Assembly: GCA_031554275.1 (NCBI GenBank)
Contig: JAVBKB010000184.1
Span: 1-9,516, forward strand
Direction of reading: 5' to 3'
Source of the DNA: JAVBKB01 sp031554275
GTDB taxonomy: Bacteria; Bacillota; Bacilli; JARBTR01
DNA length: 9,516 nt
The translations under genes and the position numbers were made by a program. Positions 1 to 6,542 of the stretch are shown piece after piece. The notes beneath the pieces are model-generated. The model was not told the origin of the DNA. It saw nothing but the letters and a program-made list of their open reading frames with translations, and did no database searches. How positions within the stretch are numbered: the stretch's first letter is position 1; the number at the start of each line of letters is the position of its first letter.

Positions 1-66
1 AGTTTATAGAATTAACGATTTAGTGTTTTCCCCGTTCATATTCGAGGATTTGAACTTCAACTTTTC

Positions 67-90
67 GTCGATCACCAAAGTCGATCACCA
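67..90. repeat. Tandem 11-bp direct repeat at the end of the first VOC gene
   Basis: GTCGATCACCA occurs at 67-77 and again at 80-90, two bases apart. The second copy contains the VOC stop codon (TGA on the minus strand, 85-87). It is probably a small local duplication; no role can be inferred. Confidence 0.6.
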
Positions 91-498
91 TATTAGTTGC
101 CAAGTAACCCCGAATTTGTCTGTGACCCAAGCACACTTCCGGAAAATTGATTGCGAAGTTTGTAGTGGCTCTGGACCCATCGCCACAAATCCTCCATTTG
201 CAAGGTTTTCAAATAGACAATCAAATTCTTCTTCACTTTTGCAATCAATTAAGAAGGAGGTTGCCCAAGAGAAGTTAGGACAAATATTCTCCTCCATATC
301 CATGACCATAAACAGTTGATCTTTCAAACGAAGCCTCCCATTTAATACTTTACCAACTTCACCCCTGTCCCCCTCACGAATATAAGATACTGATTGAATT
401 TCCGCATTTGGAAAGAAAGAAATATAGAACTTCATTGCTTCCTCTGCTTTCCCTGTAAAAGTGAGAAAGGGATATATGTTATTTTCAGACGAACTCAT
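85..498 (-). CDS. PhnB-like VOC-superfamily protein (first copy)
   Basis: A 137-residue protein of the PhnB / '3-demethylubiquinone-9 3-methyltransferase-like' branch of the VOC (glyoxalase/dioxygenase) fold. Seen: an N-terminal IYPFLTFTGKAEEAMKFY segment (the beta strand followed by the helix typical of the family), a central GRLRLKDQLFMVMD strand, and a C-terminal DKFGVTWQLIW ending that matches the usual family terminus. The length is normal. I chose the ATG at 498 because AAAGGATG sits about nine bases upstream; the open frame runs on to 588 but that part has no ribosome site and is not family-like. The family name does not establish a reaction: members include enzymes, resistance-type binders and proteins of unknown substrate, so the substrate is unknown. 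The gene points away from agr and shares its upstream region with it. A second member of the family lies at 4713-5132. Confidence 0.85.
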   Translation of the reverse strand: MSSSENNIYPFLTFTGKAEEAMKFYISFFPNAEIQSVSYIREGDRGEVGKVLNGRLRLKDQLFMVMDMEENICPNFSWATSFLIDCKSEEEFDCLFENLANGGFVAMGPEPLQTSQSIFRKCAWVTDKFGVTWQLIW

Positions 499-910
499 TG
501 TCAACATCCTTTCAGTAATATGATAATTAATAATAAGGGACGATATTTTGAAAAACAACAAAATCTTTTCAGATATTGGAACATTCAAAGATGAAAAAAG
601 AAATCAGTGTCTAGTATTAAAAAAAAATTGAAAAATTATGTTAAGTGTCAAATCGAAAATAATTGTCCGATGAATAATAGCGAGTTTTTTGTTGAGGTTT
701 TAAAATACTTAATGTCAAAATATTTACAAAGTGATGAACAGGAATGCATCTTTTTTCTGGCAAAAAATTGTATTTAAGAAGCGGGATCTAATCATTTAAC
801 GGAAATATTTTCTTTATTTCTCCCATTCTACTTAAAATTTTTATTGCAAAAATTGCAATTTAGAAGATGTGTTTTTGATGATTATCCAAATATTACTTGT
901 AATGAACGTA
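499..910. other. AT-rich intergenic stretch, no convincing gene
   Basis: About 410 bases between the minus-strand VOC gene and the agr control region. It should carry the VOC promoter on the minus strand, but I see no clear -35/-10 pair. A plus-strand open frame with an ATG at 670 (35 codons, stop at 775-777) lacks a ribosome site and recognisable similarity. ATTGCAA (843-849) and TTGCAAT (853-859) form a short inverted repeat with no T-tract, so it is not a terminator. Confidence 0.5.
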
Positions 911-987
911 TCGATTTTAGTCACCAACGCAAAAATTGAAGATTTTTTTTGCGTTCGTGACTAAAAATCGACGTTTGGTGCTAAAAA
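911..987 (+). promoter_or_regulatory. Candidate AgrA (LytTR) operator: three related motif copies
   Basis: Two 16-bp copies in direct orientation, CGTTCGTGACTAAAAA (952-967) and CGTTTGGTGCTAAAAA (972-987), lie 20 bp apart, about two helical turns. A third copy in the opposite orientation ends near 911 (on the minus strand it reads CGTTGGTGACTAAAA). The third and first copies together form an imperfect inverted repeat of about 25 bp. The downstream copy ends at 987, exactly where the -35 region of the agrB promoter should be. LytTR regulators such as staphylococcal AgrA bind direct repeats roughly two turns apart, next to weak -35 elements. That AgrA binds here is inference. Confidence 0.5.
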
Positions 988-997
988 GGGTTTTTAG
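981..997. repeat. Small inverted repeat overlapping the agrB promoter
   Basis: CTAAAAA (981-987), GGG, TTTTTAG (991-997): a perfect 7-bp dyad centred on the -35 region. It overlaps the last motif copy and could be part of an operator. Confidence 0.4.
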
Positions 998-1016
998 GAT
1001 TTTTGGATATTATAAT
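988..1016 (+). promoter_or_regulatory. Probable agrBD promoter with perfect -10 and poor -35
   Basis: TATAAT at 1011-1016 is a consensus -10 box. The matching -35 position (about 988-993, GGGTTT) does not resemble TTGACA, which fits a promoter that depends on an activator bound at the motif copies just upstream. Transcription would start near 1023, leaving a leader of only about 11 bases ahead of the agrB ATG at 1034. Confidence 0.5.
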
Positions 1017-1033
1017 AGTTGTAGAGGTGGAAT

Positions 1034-1636
1034 ATGTCACATACAGTTGAAAAACAAACCTTTGTGGAAAAACGCGCCATACAAATTATGGATTTGTTTA
1101 ACAAAGACAACTCTATGGATCGAATCGCTTATTTAAAAACAAAATTGGGTATTGAAATTATTTTAAATTATGTCATTACATTAATACCTCTATATATTGT
1201 AGCCCTATTTCTAGGAGTTTTTGCAGAATCTTGTGTTTTTCATTTCACAACATATCTTGTTAGGAAGTTCGCTAGTGGTGTTCATGCAAAGAATAACTTT
1301 GTTTGTACAGTACTAAGCATAATTATAGTAGTTGGAGTTCCGTACCTTGTAGGGTTATACAACATGCCTCTTTGGTCGAAATTACTTCTAGCATTCCCGT
1401 GCCTCTACTTTTTGGCTAAGTATGCGCCAAGAACGAACCTTGGCAGTTTAAAACTAACCGAGAGCGAAGCGAAGCTTCAAAGGAAACGATGTCTCATGGT
1501 AACATGTGGCTTGATTCTTCTTTCACTTCTGTTATCCAATCATTTTGGATCTCTCATTATTCTTGGTGTTTTCACTGCTGCGAGCTTTGTATTACCAATA
1601 ACGTATAAAGTTTTTAGAATGGAGGTGGCTACATGA
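1034..1636 (+). CDS. agrB: AgrB-family accessory gene regulator, AIP-processing membrane endopeptidase
   Basis: A 200-residue integral membrane cysteine protease that removes the C-terminal tail of the AgrD pro-peptide and helps form the cyclic thiolactone. Seen: the AgrB core RKFASGVHAKNNFVC with His84 and Cys91 spaced as the catalytic His77/Cys84 pair of Staphylococcus aureus AgrB, and several hydrophobic segments (about residues 40-63, 90-108, 115-128, 152-168 and 170-190). The length is normal for the family. The ATG at 1034 follows AGAGGTGG at good spacing. It is the first gene of the agr block, preceded by motif repeats and a TATAAT box. Its stop codon overlaps the agrD start (ATGA, 1633-1636), so the two are probably translationally coupled and act together. 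Confidence 0.95.
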   Translation: MSHTVEKQTFVEKRAIQIMDLFNKDNSMDRIAYLKTKLGIEIILNYVITLIPLYIVALFLGVFAESCVFHFTTYLVRKFASGVHAKNNFVCTVLSIIIVVGVPYLVGLYNMPLWSKLLLAFPCLYFLAKYAPRTNLGSLKLTESEAKLQRKRCLMVTCGLILLSLLLSNHFGSLIILGVFTAASFVLPITYKVFRMEVAT

Positions 1637-1764
1637 ATAAATTCAAGAAGCTTTCAAAGTCTGTCGCATCATACTTGGAACGAGTTGGTGAAAAGGGTGT
1701 CAAAGGACGCTGTCAAGGCGTTTATCATGAACCAAAAGTTCCACAAGAATTACTAAAGAAATAA
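1633..1764 (+). CDS. agrD: AgrD-type cyclic lactone autoinducer pro-peptide
   Basis: A 43-residue pro-peptide. It begins with a basic, amphipathic leader (MNKFKKLSKSVASYLERVGE), followed by Gly25-Arg26-Cys27-Gln-Gly-Val-Tyr31 and the tail HEPKVPQELLKK. The EPxxPxEL tail directly after the peptide core is the hallmark of AgrD-like precursors and the AgrB recognition region. By analogy with staphylococcal AIPs, AgrB would cut after Tyr31 and the Cys27 thiol would close onto Tyr31, giving a five-residue ring, Cys-Gln-Gly-Val-Tyr, with an exocyclic tail of unknown length. GGAGGTGG lies just before the ATG, inside the end of agrB, and the start overlaps the agrB stop by four bases. The ring residues are my prediction; the pro-peptide identity is strong from sequence and position. 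Confidence 0.9.
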   Translation: MNKFKKLSKSVASYLERVGEKGVKGRCQGVYHEPKVPQELLKK

Positions 1765-1845
1765 CCCAGGGTGCTTTAAAATCTTCAAAGGGCTTAAAAA
1801 ACAATTAGAGATTGATTATTATTAAGACAAATTTAATAAAGTAAG

Positions 1846-1918
1846 AAAATATACCAATTTTGTGTTACTATATAGGAAGAATTATTCTTATTAAGGAGAC
1901 ATAACATTGGTATATTTT
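1846..1918 (+). repeat. 13-bp perfect inverted repeat bracketing the agrC start
   Basis: AAAATATACCAAT (1846-1858) is the exact reverse complement of ATTGGTATATTTT (1906-1918). The 47-base loop holds the putative agrC -10 box and the ribosome site AAGGAGA; the right arm contains the TTG start codon (1907-1909). In a transcript reading through from agrBD the arms could pair and hide the start codon; in one starting at the internal promoter the left arm would be absent. It could instead be a DNA operator. Confidence 0.6.
1863..1871 (+). promoter_or_regulatory. Possible extended -10 promoter for agrCA
   Basis: TGTTACTAT (TGn plus TACTAT) lies about 35 bases ahead of the agrC start. No good -35 is visible at the expected distance. 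The 142-base gap after agrD and this element suggest agrCA can be transcribed separately from agrBD. Weak evidence on its own. Confidence 0.35.
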
Positions 1919-3277
1919 TTTATTGCCCTCATTCAGTTAGTACTTGTCGGTTTGGTTAATCTAGTCGTACCCATTGATTTAGTGTTTTACTTTGTCATTG
2001 CCAGTCAGTTAATGTTAATGGGATTTCTCAATAACTATTTAATGGACTGGAGATTTACGAAGCAACAAATTGTATTACAGATCACTACTGTTACAGTTTT
2101 TATGTATATTTGTTGCATGTTATTTAGCTCGGTTGCAGGAATTTTGTTAGTCGTTTTCATTTCCTTATTTAACTTATTTTATACAAGGGAATGGTTTGTC
2201 AGTTTACTGTATCCAACCGTTGTGATGATTGTATCTGTTTTGATCGATCACTTTATCGCACTGATTGACATTACATTCCTAAATGATATGCTAGGTACAC
2301 GAATTGTTGCATTACATTCTGCAATTCTTTACGGTGTTATCCTTGCGATTACAAGTACTCTTATCATTGTCACGATTAAGCGAACGTTTAATCGGTATTT
2401 CACGAAAATAATTATCACAAAACAAACAGTTTTATTTATTATTAGTCTTTCAATTGCAACTTTGTTATTGTACTATTCTAATATTTACATTGGAGCTAAT
2501 GAAGGATCAGATGAAGTCATCTGGTTTAATACAGTCTTCATCTTAGGATATTTTGTCGTTTTCCTTGTGGTCGTAGGACTATTCATGGCGAATATTGCAA
2601 AGGAAATCAAGTTGAAGGCGCAGCAAGAAGCCTATGATAATCTCATGGAATATGCATATAGTGTAGAAGATATGAACTCAGAGATAAAAGGTTTCAAACA
2701 TGATTATGTGAATGTTCTCGCTGCCCTTTCAGCGTATATTCAGCTAAAAAATATGTCGGGACTGACAGATTATTTCAATAATAAAGTAATGAACCTAGGT
2801 CAATCCTTTTACAAGACTAATGTCGTTTTTGAAAAGTTAAGTAATGTGAAGTTACTAGAATTAAAGGGCGTGCTCTCAACTAAATTAATCCGAGCGCAAA
2901 GTCTAGGTGTGAAGGTGCATTTCGAATCAGATGTAGTAGAGACCTTAAATATCGATTCGATTACACTTTGTCGGATTATCGGTATCATCATGGATAACGC
3001 TATCGAAGAATGTTTAGAGGTAGAAGGCGGGAACATTGATGTTGGTTTGTTGAATCGTGGTGATTCAGTATTAATTGTTGTAAAGAACTCTAGTAGAAAT
3101 AAGGAAAAAAGACTCCACGAATTATTTTTGTCAGGGTTTTCGACCAAAGGTAGAGGACGAGGCATTGGGTTAAGTAATTTGCGGAAGCTTGTTGATGAAG
3201 AGCCGTTTACTCGATTAGATACAAAGATCGGAGAAGACATTTTTATCCAAGAAATTGAAATATACAAAGGGGAATAG
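1907..3277 (+). CDS. agrC: AgrC-type receptor histidine kinase
   Basis: A 456-residue sensor kinase expected to bind the secreted AIP at the membrane and phosphorylate AgrA. Seen: an N-terminal half of six to seven hydrophobic segments (within residues 1-230), a short coiled linker, the phosphoacceptor motif FKHDYVN with His265 (typical of the HPK10/Agr kinase group), the N box IIMDNAIEE (Asp363, Asn364) and the G box FSTKGRGRGIGLSNL (411-425) of the ATPase domain. The length is similar to S. aureus AgrC. The start is TTG at 1907, supported by AAGGAGA seven bases upstream; there is no ATG nearby with a better site. The gene ends 11 bases before agrA. The start codon lies in one arm of a 13-bp inverted repeat, a possible translational control. 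Confidence 0.93.
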   Translation: MVYFFIALIQLVLVGLVNLVVPIDLVFYFVIASQLMLMGFLNNYLMDWRFTKQQIVLQITTVTVFMYICCMLFSSVAGILLVVFISLFNLFYTREWFVSLLYPTVVMIVSVLIDHFIALIDITFLNDMLGTRIVALHSAILYGVILAITSTLIIVTIKRTFNRYFTKIIITKQTVLFIISLSIATLLLYYSNIYIGANEGSDEVIWFNTVFILGYFVVFLVVVGLFMANIAKEIKLKAQQEAYDNLMEYAYSVEDMNSEIKGFKHDYVNVLAALSAYIQLKNMSGLTDYFNNKVMNLGQSFYKTNVVFEKLSNVKLLELKGVLSTKLIRAQSLGVKVHFESDVVETLNIDSITLCRIIGIIMDNAIEECLEVEGGNIDVGLLNRGDSVLIVVKNSSRNKEKRLHELFLSGFSTKGRGRGIGLSNLRKLVDEEPFTRLDTKIGEDIFIQEIEIYKGE

Positions 3278-3288
3278 GATCGATATTT

Positions 3289-4071
3289 ATGATACATATT
3301 TATATTTGTGAGGATTCAAATGTGCAAAGAGATCAGATGGTAACATATGTATCGGATTTCTTGTTGATGGAAAACTTAGATATGGACCTTCGTTATGCAA
3401 CAGGTAATCCAATTGAGTTACTTGAAAATATTGAGGATGCTAAGGAAACTGGCATTTATTTTCTTGATGTTGATTTGCAGCATGAAATGAATGGTATTCA
3501 ATTAGCAGCAGAAATCCGCAAATGTGATCCACGAGGTATCATAATTTTTATTACAAGTCATTCAGAGATGACCTACCTGACTTTTATGTACAAGGTTGAA
3601 GCGATGGACTTCATTATTAAAGATAACATTAATGATATTCGGTCGAGAATGGTAGAATGCATCCGTGCAGCAAACGAAAGGTTTTCAATTGATACTCGTG
3701 AAGGTAAGAAACGTTTTCAAATGAAAGTCCAAGATAAGTTTATTAATGTCTCTCATGAGGAAATCATGTTCTTTGAATCTTCTCCACAACGATTGCACAA
3801 AGTTCACTTACATTTAGAAAATGGTATTATCGAATTCTATGGTAAACTACAGGATGTTGAATCATTAGACGAAAATTTCTTCCGATGCCACAAATCTTTT
3901 ATTGTCAATGTAAAGAGCATCAAAGAGATTGATTTGAAAAAGAAATTAATCCACATGATGAATGGTGAGAAATGCTTTGGATCTTATCGATTAATCAAAC
4001 AATTAGTAAGTCAACTTCCTGATTCAAGAGCATTTGGTGAAGACCCAATAAAAACGGACAACTTGGAATAA
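3289..4071 (+). CDS. agrA: AgrA-type LytTR response regulator
   Basis: A 260-residue cytoplasmic response regulator. The receiver domain (about 1-130) has the acidic pair Glu8-Asp9 and phosphoacceptor Asp60 in YFLDVDL. The LytTR DNA-binding domain (about 142-245) is shown by QDKFINVSHEEIMFFES and FFRCHKSFIVNVKSI. Aligned by a constant +1 offset to S. aureus AgrA, Cys200 and Cys229 match the redox-sensing pair Cys199/Cys228, and His170 and Arg234 match two base-contacting residues, while the third (Asn201) corresponds to Lys202. These alignments are from memory, not computed. AGGA about ten bases upstream supports the ATG. It follows agrC by 11 bases and should be phosphorylated by it; its likely target is the repeat-bearing region upstream of agrB. 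About ten residues extend past the usual end. Confidence 0.94.
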   Translation: MIHIYICEDSNVQRDQMVTYVSDFLLMENLDMDLRYATGNPIELLENIEDAKETGIYFLDVDLQHEMNGIQLAAEIRKCDPRGIIIFITSHSEMTYLTFMYKVEAMDFIIKDNINDIRSRMVECIRAANERFSIDTREGKKRFQMKVQDKFINVSHEEIMFFESSPQRLHKVHLHLENGIIEFYGKLQDVESLDENFFRCHKSFIVNVKSIKEIDLKKKLIHMMNGEKCFGSYRLIKQLVSQLPDSRAFGEDPIKTDNLE

Positions 4072-4190
4072 TTGGAGACACCTAGAGAAAATCAGGTCTG
4101 ATGGGATCATGGACATGTGGATTATAAGGAACTAACTATGAAGCAGAATTAAGGAATTAAGAAATTAACTCAAGTAAAGGATTGTTCGAC

Positions 4191-4640
4191 ATGACAAGAA
4201 AACAGCCACGACCATCGTGGGATCAGTATTTTATGGATATGGCAGAAAAAGTCGCAGACATGGGGACTTGCGACCGACTCTATGTCGGTTGTGTGATTGT
4301 CAGAGATAAGCGAGTGATTGCAACGGGTTTTAATGGCAGTGTCAGTGGTTTGCCACATTGTGATGATGTCGGACATCTTTTGTCAGCAGAGGGGAGATGC
4401 ATTCGAACTGTTCATGCAGAGCAAAATGCATTACTGCAGTGTGCAAGACACGGCATCCCTACTGAGGGCGCCATTGCCTATGTTACGCATGAACCCTGTG
4501 AAAGCTGCACGAAATTTCTAATTCAAGCTGGTATCAAAAGAGTGATATTTTTGCATCCGTATGCCAATAAATATAATTCGAATTTCAATTCTAAGATTGA
4601 ATGGGTACATTTTCAAAAAGAAGAACCGGCAAAGGAGTAA
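4191..4640 (+). CDS. comEB: Deoxycytidylate (dCMP) deaminase, ComEB type
   Basis: A 149-residue zinc enzyme that deaminates dCMP to dUMP, feeding dTMP synthesis. Seen: SWDQYFMDMAE at the N terminus as in B. subtilis ComEB, GFNGSVSGLPHC (about 46-57), the zinc/catalytic motif HAEQNA with His75 and catalytic Glu77, and PCESC with zinc ligands Cys103 and Cys106. I chose ATG at 4191 since AAAGG lies ten bases upstream; the earlier TTG at 4182 is only one base from that site. In B. subtilis the homologue sits in the comE competence operon; here it follows agrA by about 120 bases with no comEA or comEC visible. A perfect 6-bp hairpin (4637-4652) overlaps its stop codon. A related Riboflavin-type or tRNA deaminase is unlikely given the motifs. 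Confidence 0.92.
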   Translation: MTRKQPRPSWDQYFMDMAEKVADMGTCDRLYVGCVIVRDKRVIATGFNGSVSGLPHCDDVGHLLSAEGRCIRTVHAEQNALLQCARHGIPTEGAIAYVTHEPCESCTKFLIQAGIKRVIFLHPYANKYNSNFNSKIEWVHFQKEEPAKE

Positions 4641-4652
4641 ACAATAGTTTAC
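4637..4652 (+). repeat. Small hairpin at the comEB stop codon
   Basis: GTAAAC (4637-4642), loop AATA, GTTTAC (4647-4652). A perfect 6-bp stem with no immediate T-tract, so it is not a convincing terminator. It could slow ribosomes or protect the 3' end of the message. Confidence 0.35.
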
Positions 4653-4712
4653 GATGTGCAGCTTTTATGTAAAAATGAAACCTGAACCAAATTCTAAAAG
4701 GGAGCAATTACA

Positions 4713-5132
4713 ATGAACATTAGACCATACTTAACTTTTCAAGGAAATTGTCAAGAAGCACTAGAGCTTTATAAAAAGGCGTTCAAGACAGATGTTAATG
4801 AAATAATGACTTTCGGGCAAATGCCACAAGATCCTGCCAACCCAATGCCAATTCCGGATCATATGAAGAATTGTGTATTACAAGCAACTATTCAAATGGG
4901 TGACAACTATATCCGCTGCTCAGATACTTTTGGCGAAATCAATGCCCAACCTTCAGAGCTTGTTTCGATTGCTGTAGAAGGATCAGTTGAGCTAACGAAG
5001 CATGCCTTTACAGTGCTTTCAGAAGGCGGTAAAGTGAGTGCACCTCTTCAAGAGGCTTTCTTTAGTCCGTGTTATGGTTCTGTCATTGATAAGTTCGGCG
5101 TCAAGTGGGAACTAGCAGCTCAATCTGAGTAG
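4713..5132 (+). CDS. PhnB-like VOC-superfamily protein (second copy)
   Basis: A 139-residue protein of the PhnB group. Seen: MNIRPYLTFQGNCQEALELYKKAF at the N terminus (strand plus helix with the family's EAL.LY..AF pattern), a loop of MPQDPANPMPIPDHMKN, a central VLQATIQMGDNYIRCSD strand, and the C-terminal FFSPCYGSVIDKFGVKWEL typical of the family. The length is normal. GGGAG eight bases before the ATG supports the start. It is closer to the PhnB consensus than the minus-strand copy at 85-498; the two share the fold and terminus but differ clearly in the middle, so they are old paralogues rather than a recent duplication. Ligand and reaction are unknown; there are no phosphonate genes nearby. 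Confidence 0.88.
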   Translation: MNIRPYLTFQGNCQEALELYKKAFKTDVNEIMTFGQMPQDPANPMPIPDHMKNCVLQATIQMGDNYIRCSDTFGEINAQPSELVSIAVEGSVELTKHAFTVLSEGGKVSAPLQEAFFSPCYGSVIDKFGVKWELAAQSE

Positions 5133-5223
5133 TGACACAACGATGCAGGTGAGCTTGTTAAGAAAATGTACAAGTTCAAAATTCATTAAAGACATTATCG
5201 AAAAACTTGAAAAAACCTTGCAA

Positions 5224-5260
5224 AATGTAGCTGACATAAAAGTTAACTATGTTACACATT
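5224..5260. repeat. Imperfect hairpin in the intergenic region
   Basis: AATGT (5224-5228) pairs with ACATT (5256-5260), and TGACAT (5232-5237) pairs with ATGTTA (5249-5254) with one G-T wobble, across a small asymmetric bulge. No T-tract follows. Function unknown. Confidence 0.35.
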
Positions 5261-5288
5261 GAAAGCACTTCAGAAATTATTTGCAGGA

Positions 5289-5321
5289 AAGCTGGCTAGT
5301 TTGTTGAAAAATAGTCAGCTT
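5289..5321. repeat. 10-bp hairpin in the intergenic region
   Basis: AAGCTGGCTA (5289-5298) pairs with TAGTCAGCTT (5312-5321) with one G-T wobble around a 13-base loop. It is not followed by a T-run on either strand, so I do not call a terminator. Confidence 0.4.
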
Positions 5322-5669
5322 CATGCTGTTAAATAAATGCTACATTATGACCTATGAGTGCCTGTGAAAGCGGAAGTTATACATTTAAGTTCCTCGAATT
5401 CTCTCATCGAAAGCATCTTCAGTAACAAAAGCAATTCAACAAAATCCTTCTTATCACCTAATGATTATTATTCCACGAATCCTAACAACAATGTGATTTT
5501 CTTCCCCTTAATCGTTCTGACCTTACCCGAGTTGTTTTGAGTACCCACTTGTAACTATAATTCAAAATTCGATATTTCAATTCATTTTGCAAAACATTTC
5601 AACCCGAAGCCAAGTGAACCGTTACAATGCTTATCAATGAAAACATTTTCAAAATGGTGATTATTTCTT

Positions 5670-5699
5670 TGCTATAAAGCGACTTTTTTTGATAAAATA
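5670..5699 (+). promoter_or_regulatory. Probable folP promoter
   Basis: TTGCTA (5670-5675), an 18-base spacer and TAAAAT (5694-5699) preceded by TGA, giving an extended -10. Transcription would begin near 5706, shortly before the GGAGG of folP. This suggests the folate block is transcribed from here and not from the genes upstream. Confidence 0.5.
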
Positions 5700-5726
5700 A
5701 TAAAGCATTTGATGGAGGCGAGTTAC

Positions 5727-6542
5727 ATGCAGGTTGGTAAGTATCAACTAGATTTCCAAAAGAAAACCTACATAATGGGGATTGTGAATGTAACACCCGA
5801 TTCATTTTCAGATGGAGGGCGGTTTACGCTTGTAGATCATGCATTGCGTCATGCTGAGCAGTTGGTTCGCGATGGTGCTGACATCTTAGATATTGGTGGT
5901 GAATCAACACGACCGGGTGCTGCGTTTGTTTCAGTTGAGGAAGAGCTTGAACGAGTATTGCCGATTATAGAACGAATCTCAAAAGAACTTGATGTGCCGA
6001 TATCCATTGATACATACAAGTCAACGGTGGCAAGAGAAGCGGTGAACGCTGGTGCTGATATAATTAATGATGTCTGGGGTGCGAAGGCCGATCCTTTAAT
6101 GGCTCAAGTGGCAGCTCAGTCCGCAGTTCCGATTATTTTGATGCATAATCGGCACGAGGCGAAGTATGAACGATTTATGCGCGATGTGATAAGCGATTTG
6201 TATGAGAGTATTGGAATTGTGAAACAAGCGGGAGTTGTTCCAAACCAAATTATATTAGATCCTGGGTTTGGTTTTGGGAAAACAGTTGCTGATAATCTTG
6301 AAGTGATGCGCAACCTTGATCGCATTGTAGCGTTAGGCTATCCAGTATTGTTAGGCACCTCTCGCAAATCAACGATAGGAAAAGTATTAGGTGATTTACC
6401 TGTTGATGAACGTGTAGAAGGCACTGGGGCAACGATTTGTTATGGAATTGCTCAGGGTTGCCAAATTATGCGTGTCCATGACGTTAAGCCTATCGCTCGC
6501 ATGGCAAGAATGATGGATGCTATGATAGGTAAGTCAGTTTAA
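5727..6542 (+). CDS. folP: Dihydropteroate synthase
   Basis: A 271-residue TIM-barrel enzyme that joins 6-hydroxymethyl-dihydropterin pyrophosphate to p-aminobenzoate, the step blocked by sulfonamides. Seen in order: IMGIVNVTPDSFSDGG (about 16-31), GADILDIGGESTRPGA (about 50-65), PISIDTYK (91-98), ADIINDVWG (110-118), IILMHNR (136-142), ILDPGFGFGKT and LLGTSRKSTIG. All the signature loops are intact. The frame opens at TTG 5709, but GGAGG (5714-5718) lies eight bases ahead of ATG 5727, which I take as the start. It heads a block with folB-folK and dusB, an order known from bacilli, where pabB, pabA and pabC usually precede it; those are absent here. Confidence 0.96.
   Translation: MQVGKYQLDFQKKTYIMGIVNVTPDSFSDGGRFTLVDHALRHAEQLVRDGADILDIGGESTRPGAAFVSVEEELERVLPIIERISKELDVPISIDTYKSTVAREAVNAGADIINDVWGAKADPLMAQVAAQSAVPIILMHNRHEAKYERFMRDVISDLYESIGIVKQAGVVPNQIILDPGFGFGKTVADNLEVMRNLDRIVALGYPVLLGTSRKSTIGKVLGDLPVDERVEGTGATICYGIAQGCQIMRVHDVKPIARMARMMDAMIGKSV

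Larger units (their letters stand above)
5133..5660. other. Intergenic region without a convincing gene
   Basis: Roughly 530 bases between the second VOC gene and the folP promoter. It contains two hairpins (described separately). An open frame from a GTG at 5358 to 5540 would give 60 residues rich in Ser and Asn, but it has no ribosome site or family signature. The composition is AT-rich like other spacers here. It may be a boundary between accessory genes and the conserved folate block. Confidence 0.5.

Noticed and set aside
45..60. GTTCAAATCC on the minus strand, resembling a tRNA T-loop
   Set aside because: The flanking bases do not form the T-stem, and no acceptor, D or anticodon arms can be drawn.
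20..91. A minus-strand 23-codon frame (MVIDFGDRRKVEVQ...) overlapping the end of the first VOC gene
   Set aside because: The frame has no ribosome site and no recognised family, and is too short to support on composition alone.
670..777. Plus-strand open frame of 35 codons between the VOC gene and agrB
   Set aside because: There is no ribosome binding site, promoter or recognisable similarity; such frames are expected by chance in AT-rich DNA.
911..970. The 25-bp inverted repeat upstream of agrB read as a rho-independent terminator
   Set aside because: No plus-strand gene precedes it, the T-run lies inside the stem and not after it, and the arms match the motif copies better explained as an operator.
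5358..5540. A 60-codon Ser/Asn-rich frame
   Set aside because: It has a GTG start with no ribosome site, no motif, and low-complexity composition.
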